This document shows positions 31,761 to 44,397 of a stretch of 64,000 bases of DNA, piece by piece; the stretch's first letter is position 1, and each line of letters begins with the position of its first letter. The notes under the pieces are model-generated. The model worked only from the letters and a program-made list of their open reading frames with translations, was not told where the DNA came from and did not search any database. Source of the DNA: Cylicocyclus nassatus. Taxonomy: Eukaryota > Nematoda > Chromadorea > Rhabditida > Strongylidae. The stretch is from contig CATQJL010000305.1 of assembly GCA_958299035.1 (NCBI GenBank), positions 31,447,733 to 31,511,732 on the forward strand, read 5' to 3'. Both the position numbers and the translations under genes were made by a program.

Positions 31761-34024
31761 TACTTTCAGCCCTCCATAAGCTTGAGTTTTTGAGAAAGAT
31801 CTAATTTACACCCCCCCCCCTCTTCCCGAAAAAGGCGTCCTTTTTGTATTTTGATCTGTTTTAGTCTCATTGCCTACCTCAATTTTCAGAAAAAGTGCAA
31901 TCACAGCAATTGTGCATATGAATGGCCATGCAAAAAGCATTGAATCGTTTTGAAAGTAATATCGCTATTTCAAATGAAAGCACATTTCGTGGAACAAAGT
32001 CCACCTTTTTGAGACAGTCATTGAGCTCTCGAGATTACTAAAATCTGCGACCCAAGCTTTGAGGGTGCATGGCGCGATTTTATTGTCAGATGGACACTAA
32101 TTAGCGCATTTTCAATGTTCAATAACGTTCTAAAAGGATTTCAATTTCCTGAGGAGATTTACAAGATTGTGGCCAGAACTATTCAACTTATAACTTTAAA
32201 TAGTTTCAAAACATGAATGTGGAAGGACAAATATGCAAAAATGTAACTAATCGCTTTCGTGAATATTGCTATCAGTTCTTTACAAAAATATCCCAAACTT
32301 AGTGACTGGTGACTTAAATAGTTCGTAAGTTAGAGCTTTTGGTCTGGTATTTTCTAAGACTCGCTGAGCCCTAGTTTGGACCATTGTATTACAGACCTTC
32401 GCAGAAATCGCGCCTCTTGACCGTCTCCCCTTCTTGAGATGGTCAAGTTTCACAATTCCTCTAGGCTTTTATATCAACCCTTTGAGTCAAGTAACGATTT
32501 GATGAGCAAACCTTAGAGGGTACAGTACAATTTTATTTCTCTTTTCCATAGCTCGCCATGATTTTAAAGATCATTTACTAAAGTTACTGGATTTTTTCAG
32601 GTTTACGTCAGCCGCAATCGCATCAAACACCTATAATTGGATTGGGGATTTGGAACTTCCAAGATGGTATTATGATTTAACACTTTTCTTTACAAAGCAA
32701 ATGGGAGTCCTTGGATTCGAAATATCAAATTTTGAGTTTTTCGGGTAGAGCCTGGGTTCAAAAGCATGAGTTAGATGATTTCATTCTCGAAGATCCACGA
32801 ATGAAAAAAGCACCAGAAAGAGGGGAAAAAGCTACATTGAATAGCACTCGAGCTGCTCTCCCTTTGATTCCTTCTACGAGAGTATGGAAATTGGTAGCAT
32901 AGGTTGAAATTCTATTAGAAAAGTATGGCGAACTATGAAAAGGAGAGAAAATTCTTTTGCATCTTGTGGAGTTTGCTTTATAAACACGTCACTTGAACTC
33001 CATCGGAGAGTTGATATAAAAGTTTGGAAAAATGTCAAACTTGGCTATCTCAAAAAGCAAGGGCAGAAAATTTTGGTAATTTCCCGAAAGCTCGTAGACT
33101 GTAATAGGGAGAGGTGAGATGCTACATCGAGTGCTAAGATATCTGAACAATTTTTGTTCCATGAAATGTGGCGTATATATTAAGAAAGCAACATTACTTT
33201 GGCACGACCTATATATGGCTGAGCAGGTCAAGAGCGCAGAAGACTCTTTTGGATAAGATAATTTTTTCTTGATTTTTCGGGCAGTCGAGTCTTTGAAGCT
33301 TTTGGCTACGAACTTTATTTGGAACAAATCTTTTCAAATTTTTGGATGCTAACTTGTAGATCTTGATACGCTATCGAAATATACTGCCAAATCCATTTGA
33401 AGAACACGAATAATGTGACTTAGTTTCGGAGGAAGTAGAAATGGGTAATATTGAGACACCAGCCTTTTTGATGACTCTTGAAGTCGATACCAGATACTAG
33501 CCCAATTATAAGATGAAAACCTTGGTCAAATTAGAGCTTTTTCTTCCGCGTTTAACTGTTCTTCTTTTCCATTAAGCTTAGGGTCTTTATGACCTCAGCA
33601 TTAAGGTTATAGTGAAGTTGAAGCAAAATGTTAAAATATTCATATGTTAGGGAGATTTGAAAGCAATGCAACACTTAGAGAATGAATGCAGTTTTCTCAT
33701 TAAATTCATTTGATATCCAAGTTGTGGGAGATGTTAGCACATATCGAAAACTTCTGATCGGGGTTTATAGATGGGGACTGTCACACAACGTCGTTTTTAA
33801 AAGTGCTCAAAATCAAAGCTTGTCATTTTGAGTCGAACTTGGAACAGCACGCCGCAGCAAAGCAAGTTAAGGCTGCCAAACAAATCTCCAAATCCGTGGT
33901 AGACTGATGGTTCCAACCTCTGCAGTGAATAGAATTGAGTGCTAAAAAACGTATTATTAATTCTCTCATCGAGGTGATCGAATGAGCTCGCCTTTGACGG
34001 ATAGCCTCGAAGATCTATTCATAC

Positions 34025-34773
34025 CAGGGCTCGGCGCAGGTGGGCTAACGTGCAGCTTGGAAATTGTTTTGTGGGTGAGAAGCAAAGGAGTTATCGTTTT
34101 TAAGGGTTGGGGCGGGAAGTGCAGCAAGCACGCCACCGGCATGCTCCAGCGCAGCGATGTCTTTAAGAAACAAAAGCGTGGTTCACAATTAAAACGGAAT
34201 TATATGATACCAAAATTGGTGTATAAGTCACAATGAGGAGTGGAGCTATGCATAAAGAATTATGAAAATGTGTGAGCAGAAAGTGTGACAAACTTTTATA
34301 GTTATCTCCTAAAAAAAATCTGCCACGCCTTTTGTTTATACAGGTTTTCAAATTTTTCATGGCCATAAGGTAACCGTTCAGCTTTCCAGCCTCCTGGACG
34401 GCTACTTTAAGTGACCGTGGGGACCAAAATTCAAGAATTTTTCCCTTCTCACTTAATTTTCTCAAACTTTCAAAATAATTCTATTCTACATCTCCTTACT
34501 TATCTGTGCGTTCTTATTTCGTCACACAGCCCCAAAGTTATATGATTGTGATAATGCTGCTCCAAGCGCGCGGTAATACGCGGCGGACACAGCATGCAGC
34601 CAAAGCAAGCCATACAAACACCATTGTTTATTCCAAAAATTTGAAATGACTTTCAGTGCCTTCCTTTTTTTTCATTTCTCTACAAACACCTCACAGGGCA
34701 TGCCGTAAAAGTGCTGTGAAGTCAGAAGGGACGCACTTCAGGAATTGCTAGAGCCACATCGTGCCGAGCCCTG
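34025..34773. mobile_element. 749-bp hAT-like element, relative of 29179-30590
   Basis: Ends CAGGGCTCGGCGCAGGTGGG and, inverted, CAGGGCTCGGCACGATGTGG. Flanks ATTCATAC and ATCCATAA agree at six of eight bases, an eroded 8-bp duplication. The interior shares the ATTATGAAAATGTGTGAG block (inverted) with the larger relative. Non-coding. Confidence 0.65.
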
Positions 34774-34879
34774 ATCCATAAGTATGCAAATTATCGCGGA
34801 AATCCTCATTTTTAAAAAATGATGGGCCGAACCCATTTTCTCGCATGAGAATTTGCGTAATGAACTTTTTCGAATGAGT

Positions 34880-35102
34880 TGCGCCTTTCATACAAAATTT
34901 GTGCAAAACGGCAACTGCAAAACTGCACGTTCAAGTGATCATTAAAGCTTGGGAGCTTTATATTATAGTTTGTCACATGCCGAGGGACAAGTTCAGCGAC
35001 AAAAATTCGGGTGACATTCAAAAAAGTCTGTCTGACTTCTTGAAAGCGCTCTTCGAAGGATTTAGGATGAGAGCTGCAAGTGACTGCCACGACAATATGT
35101 GA
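34880..35102 (+). CDS. possible exon, 73 codons, unrecognised
   Basis: Open from just after an in-frame TGA to TGA at 35100-35102. The product is protein-like: LHVQVIIKAWELYIIVCHMP, then DKFSDKNSGDIQKSLSDFLK and ALFEGFRMRAASD. There is no ATG near the beginning, so it would need an upstream exon, and the hAT-like element ending at 34773 separates it from older sequence. No family recognised and no duplicate copy in the window. Confidence 0.25.
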
Positions 35103-35592
35103 AGATCACTTTATACAAAAGAGTTTTCACTGCTGTTTGCTCTATGGTAATCAGGAAGAAAGCTTTTAAAATTGTGAAAAAATTAAGAAATTTCAATACT
35201 GTTGGATCACTGTGATAGTTCCATGCGCACACCAACAATGAGGCCCGTATGACCTACATCTCCTCTGAGGAATGGAGAGGATTTCAGAGGAGATGCGTCA
35301 TATTTCGTCACATTAGATGTCTGCACTCTTTTTCTTCCGTCGGTGTTATAAAGGTTCTACCCTATACTACTCCCGGTAAGAAACTACTCGAGCTCTCAGC
35401 GACTTCAGACCATCCAATTTGAGCTTTTCTCAGTCTCCAGCATTCAAACATTCAAACGAAAAAGAATGATTATTTCGAGTCGAGTTTTGTTCTGATGTCA
35501 TCGCATCTCATTCTGTTTGAGTCAGATGAGCTTCGCTCGATCTGCGTAACACTTTTTACCGAAGGCAATCTTATCTTCTATTTCAAAATATA

Positions 35593-36257
35593 TTAGGTTG
35601 TCATGAAAGTTCTGTCGTTTCATTTTTGAAGCTCGTAATTTTTTGCTATCGCTCCCTAATTTTGTTAGAATGAAGATATCTTTCTTTCTGCTCGTTGAGC
35701 CTACTATACATTCATTGTAGAGATTAAAAAAAAGGAGGACCATTCAAACTTCGACCATTTCAACAATAAATTAGGCCGCCAAAAATCCGGTATGCTGCAG
35801 AAAAATCTAAAGTTTTCGTTACATAAGTTTCATTACCTTCTTTTTGGAACAAGAAAAGTCTGTGTTGTCTGGACGTTTCTACGAGAAGTTATGAATCTCA
35901 AGTTTACAACATATAACCCAAAATTTGATTAATTTGGACTTTTCGCGAAAATCATATCTTTGCAAAAAGACTTCCAAAAAGCGCAAACCTTCTTCTCTTG
36001 CAAAAAAGATCATAAATCGTATGTACCGATGCTTCCAGATCTTTCTGCAGCATCCCGAATTTTTGATGAACTAGCAAAAATGGTCGAAGTTTGGGTCTTT
36101 TCTAAATTTTTATCTCTGCAGTGAGTGTATAGTAGAAGCTCTCCGAGGGACTTTCAAAAAAGAAAGACTTCTTTTTTCCAAAAAAGACAGAGGCAATCCG
36201 TTGAGATCGCAAAAACTTAAGCTTTCAAATTGGAATGCAGAACTTGCAACAACCTAA
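35593..36257. mobile_element. 665-bp mariner-like MITE
   Basis: Ends TTAGGTTGTCATGAAAGTTC and, inverted, TTAGGTTGTTGCAAGTTCTG; TA on both sides (35591-35592, 36258-36259). Internal TTTCATTTTTGAAG and AAAAGACTTC-type runs recur but give no frame. It lies 20 bases from the next element. Confidence 0.6.
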
Positions 36258-36279
36258 TACAAACAACATTACATTTATA

Positions 36280-36957
36280 CAGGGTGTCCCAAAAAGATGT
36301 GCACACTGTTTGATTGTAAATAATTTTCTTGTGATGAAGTGTTTCAAGAAGCTTTAAGAACCATTTTGTAGAGCGAGGTTCAACTTAGATTTACAGTGTA
36401 GAGCGGATCGCCGATCTCTCATTCTTACTGTGGGATTACGGTAGAAACTTTGAAGAGGGTTTTGAGCCATGAAAGGCCATATTTTGTTCCAAAAAGAAAC
36501 CAAAACAACCTGAAAACTCTCACACTGGGCTAACTAGAGTTGCTGTCTCTAAATGTGAAGTTTGCAACTCTTCTTAATGCTTCATTAAAAAATTATGCGA
36601 GGTAAGCAGAGCAGACGTTTTTTAAATGTTCCTAAAAAGTGCGGTTACGCCCTTTAGAAAGCTTTTCAACCTTGTAAAGAGTTGGATATTGAACTCAGAA
36701 TCCATAAAAATCCTATTACACAAATTTCCACATTTTTTTGAAAATTTTTGAAACGGCCCCTTTTTTCACAGTGACACCATATGTTTGAAGTTTCTACCGT
36801 ACTCCTACAGTAAGAATGAAAGACCGGCGTTTCGCTCTACACTGTAAATCTAAGTTGAACCTCGCTCTACAAAATGGTACCTAAAGCTTCTCGAAACACT
36901 TCACTACAAGAGAGTTATTTACAATCAAACAGTGTGCACATCTTTTTGGGACACCTG
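36280..36957. mobile_element. 678-bp foldback element, GTGTCCCAAAA family
   Basis: Inverted arms of about 190 bases begin CAGGGTGTCCCAAAAAGATG and CAGGTGTCCCAAAAAGATGT, followed by CACACTGTTTGATTGTAAAT. Matching inner blocks include AATCTAAGTTGAACCTCGCT. TA precedes the left end; the right flank is TT. The same terminal box is used by 13414-14960 and 21866. Confidence 0.7.
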
Positions 36958-36984
36958 TTATTTCTTCCTCAGCTCGAACAAAAC

Positions 36985-38466
36985 TGCTCCGCAATTGCCA
37001 TACTACCCTTTCCGAATTTGTATAGCAATTTTTATGCGTTATCCATAAGAACACCGCGATTGAGGGCTTATGTGATTATATTTGGTCTCAGACACATTGA
37101 AGACACATGAGAAGTTTCCTCTTCGTTTGTCCGGTTGTCGGCACTCTCCGCATCCAAAACCGCTTGCGCACTCTGATATCTGCAATGCGCAGAGAATTGC
37201 AACGACGAAGGAAAGAAATTTAAAAATCCTAAATTTGAGCAAACGCCTGGGCAGAGATTAAAGCATAAAACATTGCAGCTTTGTTGGAAAGTCCAGAAGG
37301 AGTTTTGGCATACGAGCTACATCAAAATAACATTTTAGAGTAATCTGTGTTTTTCAAGAAAATGCGGAATTGTAAAAAAATGTGTTTGCAAAAAGCTGAA
37401 ATATGGGTTGTGTTTTGATCATTTCTAGAAAAATCAAATGTGTGGCATCCTTGTAAATCACTATGCATTTGAAAGTGCTTTCAAAATATCGACTAATGTA
37501 GAGCAAAACTCGATAATAACCATATGATTTTGACGCTGAAAATGATTTTTCAGAGAGTAATTTCCTTTGGAGAATCATCTATGAAATACTGGGTATTACG
37601 CATCTGATGATTATTTTGTAGATGAACATAACCCGATGACACTCATCATGAGTTCTTGATTTTCGTGTTTGCTGTAAGCATTGCCGAGTCTGTTTTAATT
37701 TTGCATCTACTGTTAAGAGTAAAAATTCATGTGCAAGTAAAAGTACCTTTAGGTTCTTGCTAAGAATTTTACAAAAGTGACGTAACTTACATGTGAAAGT
37801 ACTACCTCCCATTCACCCAAAAATGCTCGAACAATACCTTCCGGTTTTCCTCCATTACTGAAAGTGAGTTAAGCGAGTGGTGATCGTAAGAAGACGAGAT
37901 ATGAGGAAACCTAACTGATATGGATATGTTAAAGGTGTCAGTGGAGTTGTTACTTCTCCGCCGCATGAGACCATTACCGCAGTAACTGCCAAATCGCAAC
38001 TGTACTCCTAGAAAGAAACAGGCAAGTTCTAAATGTCTAATGAACTGTTTACCTATGCAGTACCGCTCATAGAAAGTGCAAAATTTTCGTAAATGTCGCG
38101 GAATTCCGGAAATGTCGCGGAATTCCGGAAATGTTGCGGACTCCCACTGAGTCCCGGGATTCCTCGACATTCACGGAAATTTCGCATATTCTGTGAGCGG
38201 TATTGTGTTTGTCTGGAAAGAACACTCTGCATTTTCTGTAAAAGTCCTCTACAGATGAAATATACGTTATGGCATCGTTTCTCAGAAGTATCAACAAAAA
38301 CGCACGGGGAACGGGATCAAGAGGTTACCGAACACTAGATCCATTCCATCTTCGAACGCAGGACTGGAGTAATTACATCGGAATTGATGGGCAGCTACTG
38401 ACAGGAACTAGAACATTTGGTTTAGAGCTTGAGATGAAAATGTTACATACCAGAGTAGCCCAATGA
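36985..38466 (+). pseudogene. decayed relative of block C (block C')
   Basis: Bases 37050-37180 align with exon a of the 11.8 kb gene (CGCGATTGAGG, GACACATGAGAAGTTTCC, CTCCGCATCCAAA.CCG). The frame has a TGA and the GTAAGTAC donor is replaced by GATATCTG. Bases 37860-38466 align with 12215-12640. In the plus frame the latter reads QDWSNYIGIDGQLLTGTRTF, the best open piece. A foldback element (36280-36957) abuts the 5' side and may have removed earlier exons. I infer an inactive copy. Confidence 0.45.
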
Positions 38467-38479
38467 ATCATGATTTGGA

Positions 38480-40404
38480 TTACATACTGCAAGTGAATAT
38501 TTTTATGCACAGCAAAACAAAAAACGACTCTTCAATCAAGTGCTCATGCCCTCTATCAAAAGCCACAAAAGTAGCAATGATCAGCCAGCAGACAAATGAA
38601 TGTCATTTCGTTTCATTTGTAAATAACGATATCTTACCCCACTTACGTCAGATTTATCTGCACCCTTGTTTTCTTCCGTGCGCATCCAGATATTCAGTGT
38701 TTAAGATGCTTCTGCAGCTATGCAGAGTTTTATTTTAGCAAGTTTCATTGTACTCGAATTTGGAAGATTCAATCAGGTGATGTACTCCATAATAATGCAA
38801 ATGTCATCCTTTTGCATATGTGCAATTTCACCTCTATACGGGTGTTGCAGGATTGTTGTCAGCCATATACTCTATTTAGAAGCATTATCTGCTTTACAGT
38901 AAAGCGATGTTTTCTGTTTCAATAGCTCTATAGTTTCATTTCGAAATTCGAAACTTTATTACCCTTGGATTTGCTCCGCCGTAGTTTTTTACAGCGATAC
39001 AAACGCTAATTATTCTGAGTCAGTTTGCTAAAAAAATCTGAAAAGTCTGAAGAATCTGAATATCTTCAGTAGATAACTTTGAGACCTTTACTTACAAAAA
39101 TTTTTCGCTAATCGGATATTTCTGCAAATGTTTTGGAAACAATGTAAAATCGGAAGAATTCGAAATTATTCCCCATCTCAACTTTTCGTAGATAAGTACA
39201 TATAACATTTACGATTCTAAGCTAATAGGACGTAGAATTTAAGTAATAGCAATTCCAGATTTTCTCAGTTTCGTAACTGTGTAGCAACACACTAAATAAT
39301 TCGTGATAACATAATAGGTTGAAAAATGAGTTTTCTTACACTTGAAAATCTTGACTTTATCACAGGACTTCTCTCTTCACAGTACAGGATTTTAGCTTTT
39401 CGACGTAAACATTTCAGACCTGTATATAATTTCTCAATCATCACAAGGTTTACCGCAACTCCTTGAACAAAGAGTTCACACCTGCGCACTGCCTTCTTAT
39501 TGTAATGAAGCTCCCAAATACCCATAAATCTAAAGAGATGAGAAAGACCAATGGGATTTTTGAAAGACAAAGGATTTTATCATAGAACTAAATTTATTTC
39601 TATTGTCGCGCATGCCCGCGAAGGTGAAATGGATGAATAGGCAACTATTGATAAAAGCTAAAACAACTGTCATTTGAAATGTTTGAACAAAAGCGTTACA
39701 ACACTTGTACTTGTCATATGATTTGAAGTGCATATTGTAGATAAATAAATTCGTGTTCATTAAGAATGAGAACGAGAACTTGTTGGATCGTATGATCTCT
39801 GATAGGCTAGCAAATGCACTATCTCCACAAATGAGCAGGAATCTAATTCATAAACAATTATACCACTCTAAGATGTGCTTGAGCTGCTCGAATGCTTGAT
39901 CTATATCTATTCATATTTTTGCTGAATATTTACCGTTTTTTCCAAATTGCACTGTATACTTCACGTATATGCAGATTTCTACACATTTTGGACATTTTCC
40001 CTTCTCTAGCTTACGTACATATGAGTGTTACCGCAATGCAGTCTTTACATTTACTTACATCTCAACCAAATTTGGAATTGAACCATTTCCTAAACATCGT
40101 TAAGCTAGCGCCTACTCTATCTTGTGGTTCGCGTATTAATAATGGAGATAGATTTTCCGAGCTGTATGCAGTTCCTCCACCAAATCTATAAGAATATGGT
40201 ACTGGCCTAGGACTAATATGTGCCATTAACAACATAAGCTGATGGTCATTTATCCTTTCACGATTACCTACGCCGCTGTGTTTGGAAGCGCATATCAACA
40301 GCATGATACAGTTCTCTACCTATAGTAAATGAATATGATGTCCTTATAAAATTCTACACCGATGGTTTGGAAGCTGCGAGGTCTCCAAGCAGCTTCTGCT
40401 TGTA
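38480..40404. other. no gene called
   Basis: Several short frames on both strands (38463-38738, 39292-39570, 39892-40191, 40062-40304) overlap each other and lack splice support or motifs. No element ends recognised. Confidence 0.35.
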
Positions 40405-40671
40405 TTAGGTCGTTTCGCAAATTGTAGAGTTTCATTTTGGTAGCCATTGAAGAAGCGGTTGGTTTAAGGTTTACCTGCCTGTATAGGGGTAGAGGCGAAA
40501 CAGGCCATACTGTATACTATCTATGCTAACATTCATCTATTATGTGCAAGCGGTTGGCCGAGGGGCGGTCTGCCGCGCTCTGCCGCGGCCTGCCCGCTCC
40601 AGTTCGAATTCAAAATCGACCACCGACCGACTAGTGGGGTGAGTACGACTATGATTTACGAAACGACCTAA
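40405..40671. mobile_element. 267-bp mariner-like MITE, split by the tandem duplication
   Basis: TTAGGTCGTTTCGCAAATTG on the left is mirrored by ACGAAACGACCTAA on the right, with TA flanks (40403-40404, 40672-40673). The right 50 bases recur at 43000-43050 without the left part, because the tandem duplication that starts at 40619 cut through this element. Confidence 0.7.
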
Positions 40672-40711
40672 TACATACTGACGTGAATACGTACAGACTT
40701 CTTTGCATATA

Positions 40712-40841
40712 AGCTCCTGCAAGACGAAGGCGGTCGGTTTGATGTGCGACTTGGCTGTGACGCGGCTGTGACGCGGCTGTGACGCAGCCATGTCGCAGCC
40801 GCGTTGCACACCGAACCGACCGCCTTCGTCTCGCAGGAGCT
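40712..40841. mobile_element. 130-bp palindromic MITE (second copy 43091-43220)
   Basis: Arms AGCTCCTGC.AGACGAAGGC and their inverted match, TA on both sides. The loop holds three copies of GGCTGTGACGC. The copy at 43091-43220 exists because of the tandem duplication, not by transposition. Confidence 0.65.
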
Positions 40842-41038
40842 TATACTCTCTTTTCTTTTTAATTCTAACTCCAAAGAAGATCGCAGACTATTTACTGAGT
40901 CTAGGATTTTCAGTTTCACCGGAGGCTAGGACCAAGAATGTGCTTGTGCACTACGTAATACAGCACCCTCTTGTAATGTTTTTCTGGAGAATTGATTTCG
41001 TTCAAGAAATGTAATAGTGTTGACTTGAGACTTCGTAC

Positions 41039-42160
41039 CAGGGTAAAGCGGGGGGTGCGGCACTCGACCGTCGGATACGACCCCCCCCTGATTGCTGTCT
41101 TAATAAGACCCCCCTCCTAAACTATACACTTAAGATAGTATTACCTGAAGGCGCTGTCAAACATAATGGACAACATATCCATAATTAGCATGTCAAATAC
41201 CCCCTGTAGACAAAGTGTGAGCGAATTCTGAAGATTCAAGATACTAGGCTACCTAAGTGAAATGGTCAAATTCCAACATGGTTAACTTTGTTTTAAAGGT
41301 GAATTAGCTATCCGTTTTTGCACTCAAGACAAAGCACTACTCCTTCTTTGTCCACCTCAGGAATCCCGCTTCAGAAGACCTCCAAACTGTGGAATTAGAA
41401 GCCAACCAAAATCTCATTTTTCCCATTTTTCGCTTTTGATGGCTGTGCTTTCACCAAATATTACTCAGAGCTAAGAAGACGAATCAGGCTCAAAACATCC
41501 CTAAGGAATCTACGAGGTTTAGGCTATCGATTCATATAAATATTGTCCGCTAAAAATGTTTTTTTGATGTAGTTAATGGCCTGCGGCACCCCTGCGGCAC
41601 CCCTGCGGCAGCCGCAGGTTTTGAAGGGGGGTGCCGCAGGCCATTAACTATATCAAAAAAACATTTTTAGCGGACAATATTTATATGAATCGATAGCCTA
41701 AACCTCGTAGATTCCATAGGGATGTTTTGAGCCTGATTCGTCTTCTTAGCTCTGAGTAATATTTGGTGAAAGCACAGCCATCAAAAGCGAAAAATGGGAA
41801 AAATGAGATTTTGGTTGGCTTCTAATTCCACAGTTTGGAGGTCTTCTGAAGCGGGATTCCTGAGGTGGACAAAGAAGGAGTAGTGCTTTGTCTTGAGGGC
41901 AAAAACGGATAGCTAATTCACCTTTAAAACAAAGTTAACCATGTTGGAATTTGACCATTTCACTTAGGTAGCCTAGTATCTTGAATCTTCAGAATTCGCT
42001 CACACTTTGTCTACAGGGGTTAATTGACGTGCTAATTATGGATATGATACGAATATCATGTTATCGCTATAATCAGATCACCTAACTACGACCCCCTCCC
42101 CTTTTGACTCCTCAATACGACCCCCCCTCTGCGGCGTGCCGCACCCCCCGCTTTACCCTG
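41039..42160. mobile_element. 1122-bp foldback hAT-like element with exact 8-bp duplication
   Basis: Ends CAGGGTAAAGCGGGGGGTGC and its exact inverted match. CTTCGTAC lies on both sides (41031-41038, 42161-42168); the sister unit has one CTTCGTAC at 43410-43417. Long arms of roughly 430 bases pair about a GC-rich centre (41581-41642) with three CCCTGCGGCA-type copies. Subterminal C-runs and ATTAGCATGTCAAAT relate it to 16609-17898 and 47700-48828. No coding capacity. Confidence 0.9.
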
Positions 42161-42993
42161 CTTCGTACTTGAATATTCAACGGTACCAAAAAGGAGCTGC
42201 ACCAAGAAGTTAAAGTGTGAAAAGAAAGAACTGCTACAAACGTAAAATCTGCGACGAGAAGCAAAACCGGAGAACTTTCATCCTGGTGAACACAAAAAGT
42301 GCCTTAGCTCTTGGAATGACCTTTAATCCAAATGAAGCTTTTGCTTTAAATCAAACTGTGCAAAAAAGGATATGTGAAAATTGTGACACTATCGCAACGC
42401 AACGTTCATCCATTATAAAATTCGCAAAGATCAATTGCCTGCTTCTTTCAAATGTTATGAGCAGTTAAGGAGCGCTCATTAAATCTCTGCGCTTAAGAAA
42501 ACACAAAAATTTGCCATCAGTGTTCGCAGTGTATTTGATGAGGAAAAAGTTTTCGCTGAAGATTTGGTCACGAACAATACGATCCGCCTATCCCCCGCGA
42601 TTGTCTAGCAAACCATAAGCATGGACGTTAATTTTGAACCTATCTTCATAATGATACAAAGCAGATAAAGGGATTAATGATAATAACTTGTGTATCAAAA
42701 CAAGGTGGAAGTAGAGTTCATTTATTTCAACTAGTTTCATGGCAAACGTAGCCTCAGCCGCGAATCGGTCAGTAATCCCATTTTATGGGTGTCATACATC
42801 TACGTGATTCAGTAAAGCCGTACTTTATAAAACGGGAGAATCGCACTTGCTCACGATCGCACTATACTTGAAAAAATTGCACAACAATGGTGACCTTAGG
42901 TAACATTTACAAAAAATTTTCTATAGTTTTTGACAGTTCTTTGGTTGGTCTCTATCAGTTCTAAACTTTTTGAATTTTTGCTGGATTTGAAAA

Positions 42994-44242
42994 AAAAACC
43001 ACCGACCGACTAGTGGGGTGAGTACGACTATGATTTACGAAACGACCTAATACATACTGACGTGAATACGTACAGACTTCTTTGCATATAAGCTCCTGCA
43101 AGACGAAGGCGGTCGGTTTGATGTGCGACTTGGCTGTGACGCGGCTGTGACGCGGCTGTGACGCAGCCATGTCGCAGCCGCGTTGCACACCGAACCGACC
43201 GCCTTCGTCTCGCAGGAGCTTATACTCTCTTTTCTTTTTAATTCTAACTCCAAAGAAGATCGCAGACTATTTACTGAGTCTAGGATTTTCAGTTTCACCG
43301 GAGGCTAGGACCAAGAATGTGCTTGTGCACTACGTAATACAGCACCCTCTTGTAATGTTTTTCTGGAGAATTGATTTCGTTCAAGAAATGTAATAGTGTT
43401 GACTTGAGACTTCGTACTTGAATATTCAACGGTACCAAAAAGGAGCTGCACCAAGAAGTTAAAGTGTGAAAAGAAAGAACTGCTACAAACGTAAAATCTG
43501 CGACGAGAAGCAAAACCGGAGAACTTTCATCCTGGTGAACACAAAAAGTGCCTTAGCTCTTGGAATGACCTTTAATCCAAATGAAGCTTTTGCTTTAAAT
43601 CAAACTGTGCAAAAAAGGATATGTGAAAATTGTGACACTATCGCAACGCAACGTTCATCCATTATAAAATTCGCAAAGATCAATTGCCTGCTTCTTTCAA
43701 ATGTTATGAGCAGTTAAGGAGCGCTCATTAAATCTCTGCGCTTAAGAAAACACAAAAATTTGCCATCAGTGTTCGCAGTGTATTTGATGAGGAAAAAGTT
43801 TTCGCTGAAGATTTGGTCACGAACAATACGATCCGCCTATCCCCCGCGATTGTCTAGCAAACCATAAGCATGGACGTTAATTTTGAACCTATCTTCATAA
43901 TGATACAAAGCAGATAAAGGGATTAATGATAATAACTTGTGTATCAAAACAAGGTGGAAGTAGAGTTCATTTATTTCAACTAGTTTCATGGCAAACGTAG
44001 CCTCAGCCGCGAATCGGTCAGTAATCCCATTTTATGGGTGTCATACATCTACGTGATTCAGTAAAGCCGTACTTTATAAAACGGGAGAATCGCACTTGCT
44101 CACGATTGCACTATACTTGAAAAAATTGCACGACAATGGTGACCTTAGGTAACATTTACAAAAAATTTTCTATAGTTTTTGACAGTTCTTTGGTTGGTCT
44201 CTATCAGTTCTAAACTTTTTGAATTTTTGCTGGATTTGAAAA
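42994..44242. repeat. tandem duplication, unit 2 (empty-site copy)
   Basis: Joined to unit 1 through a run of A at 42991-42998. Both the unit length without the insertion and the right-hand offset are 1249 bases. Because this copy lacks the hAT-like element, it shows the exact pre-insertion sequence. Confidence 0.85.
43466..43717 (+). CDS. 83-codon open frame upstream of the BTB exon (twin at 42217-42468)
   Basis: Identical in both tandem units. It starts at a GTG, so it would be part of a longer spliced product. It reads CYKRKICDEKQNRRTFILVN, then MTFNPNEAFALNQTVQKRIC and ENCDTIATQRS; the CxxC-type spacings hint at metal binding but no known finger fits. The diverged block A at 1.6 kb aligns with it at DNA level (TGT.ACACT.TCGCAACG), suggesting it belongs to the same ancestral BTB gene. 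Another frame, 43169-43393 (twin 40790-41014), reads PKKIADYLLSLGFSVSPEAR and may also be an exon. Confidence 0.25.
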   Translation: MKRKNCYKRKICDEKQNRRTFILVNTKSALALGMTFNPNEAFALNQTVQKRICENCDTIATQRSSIIKFAKINCLLLSNVMSS

Positions 44243-44397
44243 TGCTCTGAAGTTCCTGAAACGCTCAAACTGGGCAGACGTCATAATTACGGGCAACAGA
44301 ATCCTTCCAATGCTTTTGTTTTCTCATAGAAAACCAGAGTCCAGCTTCAAGACATTGCTGTCAGGCGGACATGTATCATTGAAATAAAAATTCTCAG

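Larger units (their letters stand above)
40619..42993. repeat. tandem duplication, unit 1 (carries a later hAT insertion)
   Basis: Outside the inserted element 41039-42160 (plus one 8-bp duplication), this unit matches 42998-44242 almost base for base. The left part is offset by 2379 bases and the right part by 1249. I saw two substitutions in the right part (42858 and 42883). The unit contains an older palindromic MITE, coding-like frames and the block A sequence upstream of the BTB exon. Confidence 0.85.

Noticed and set aside
30707..33212. A complete mariner element of 2.5 kb
   Set aside because: Only the left end is convincing. The proposed right end matches partially, no transposase motif was found and another repeat lies between, so only the terminus is annotated.
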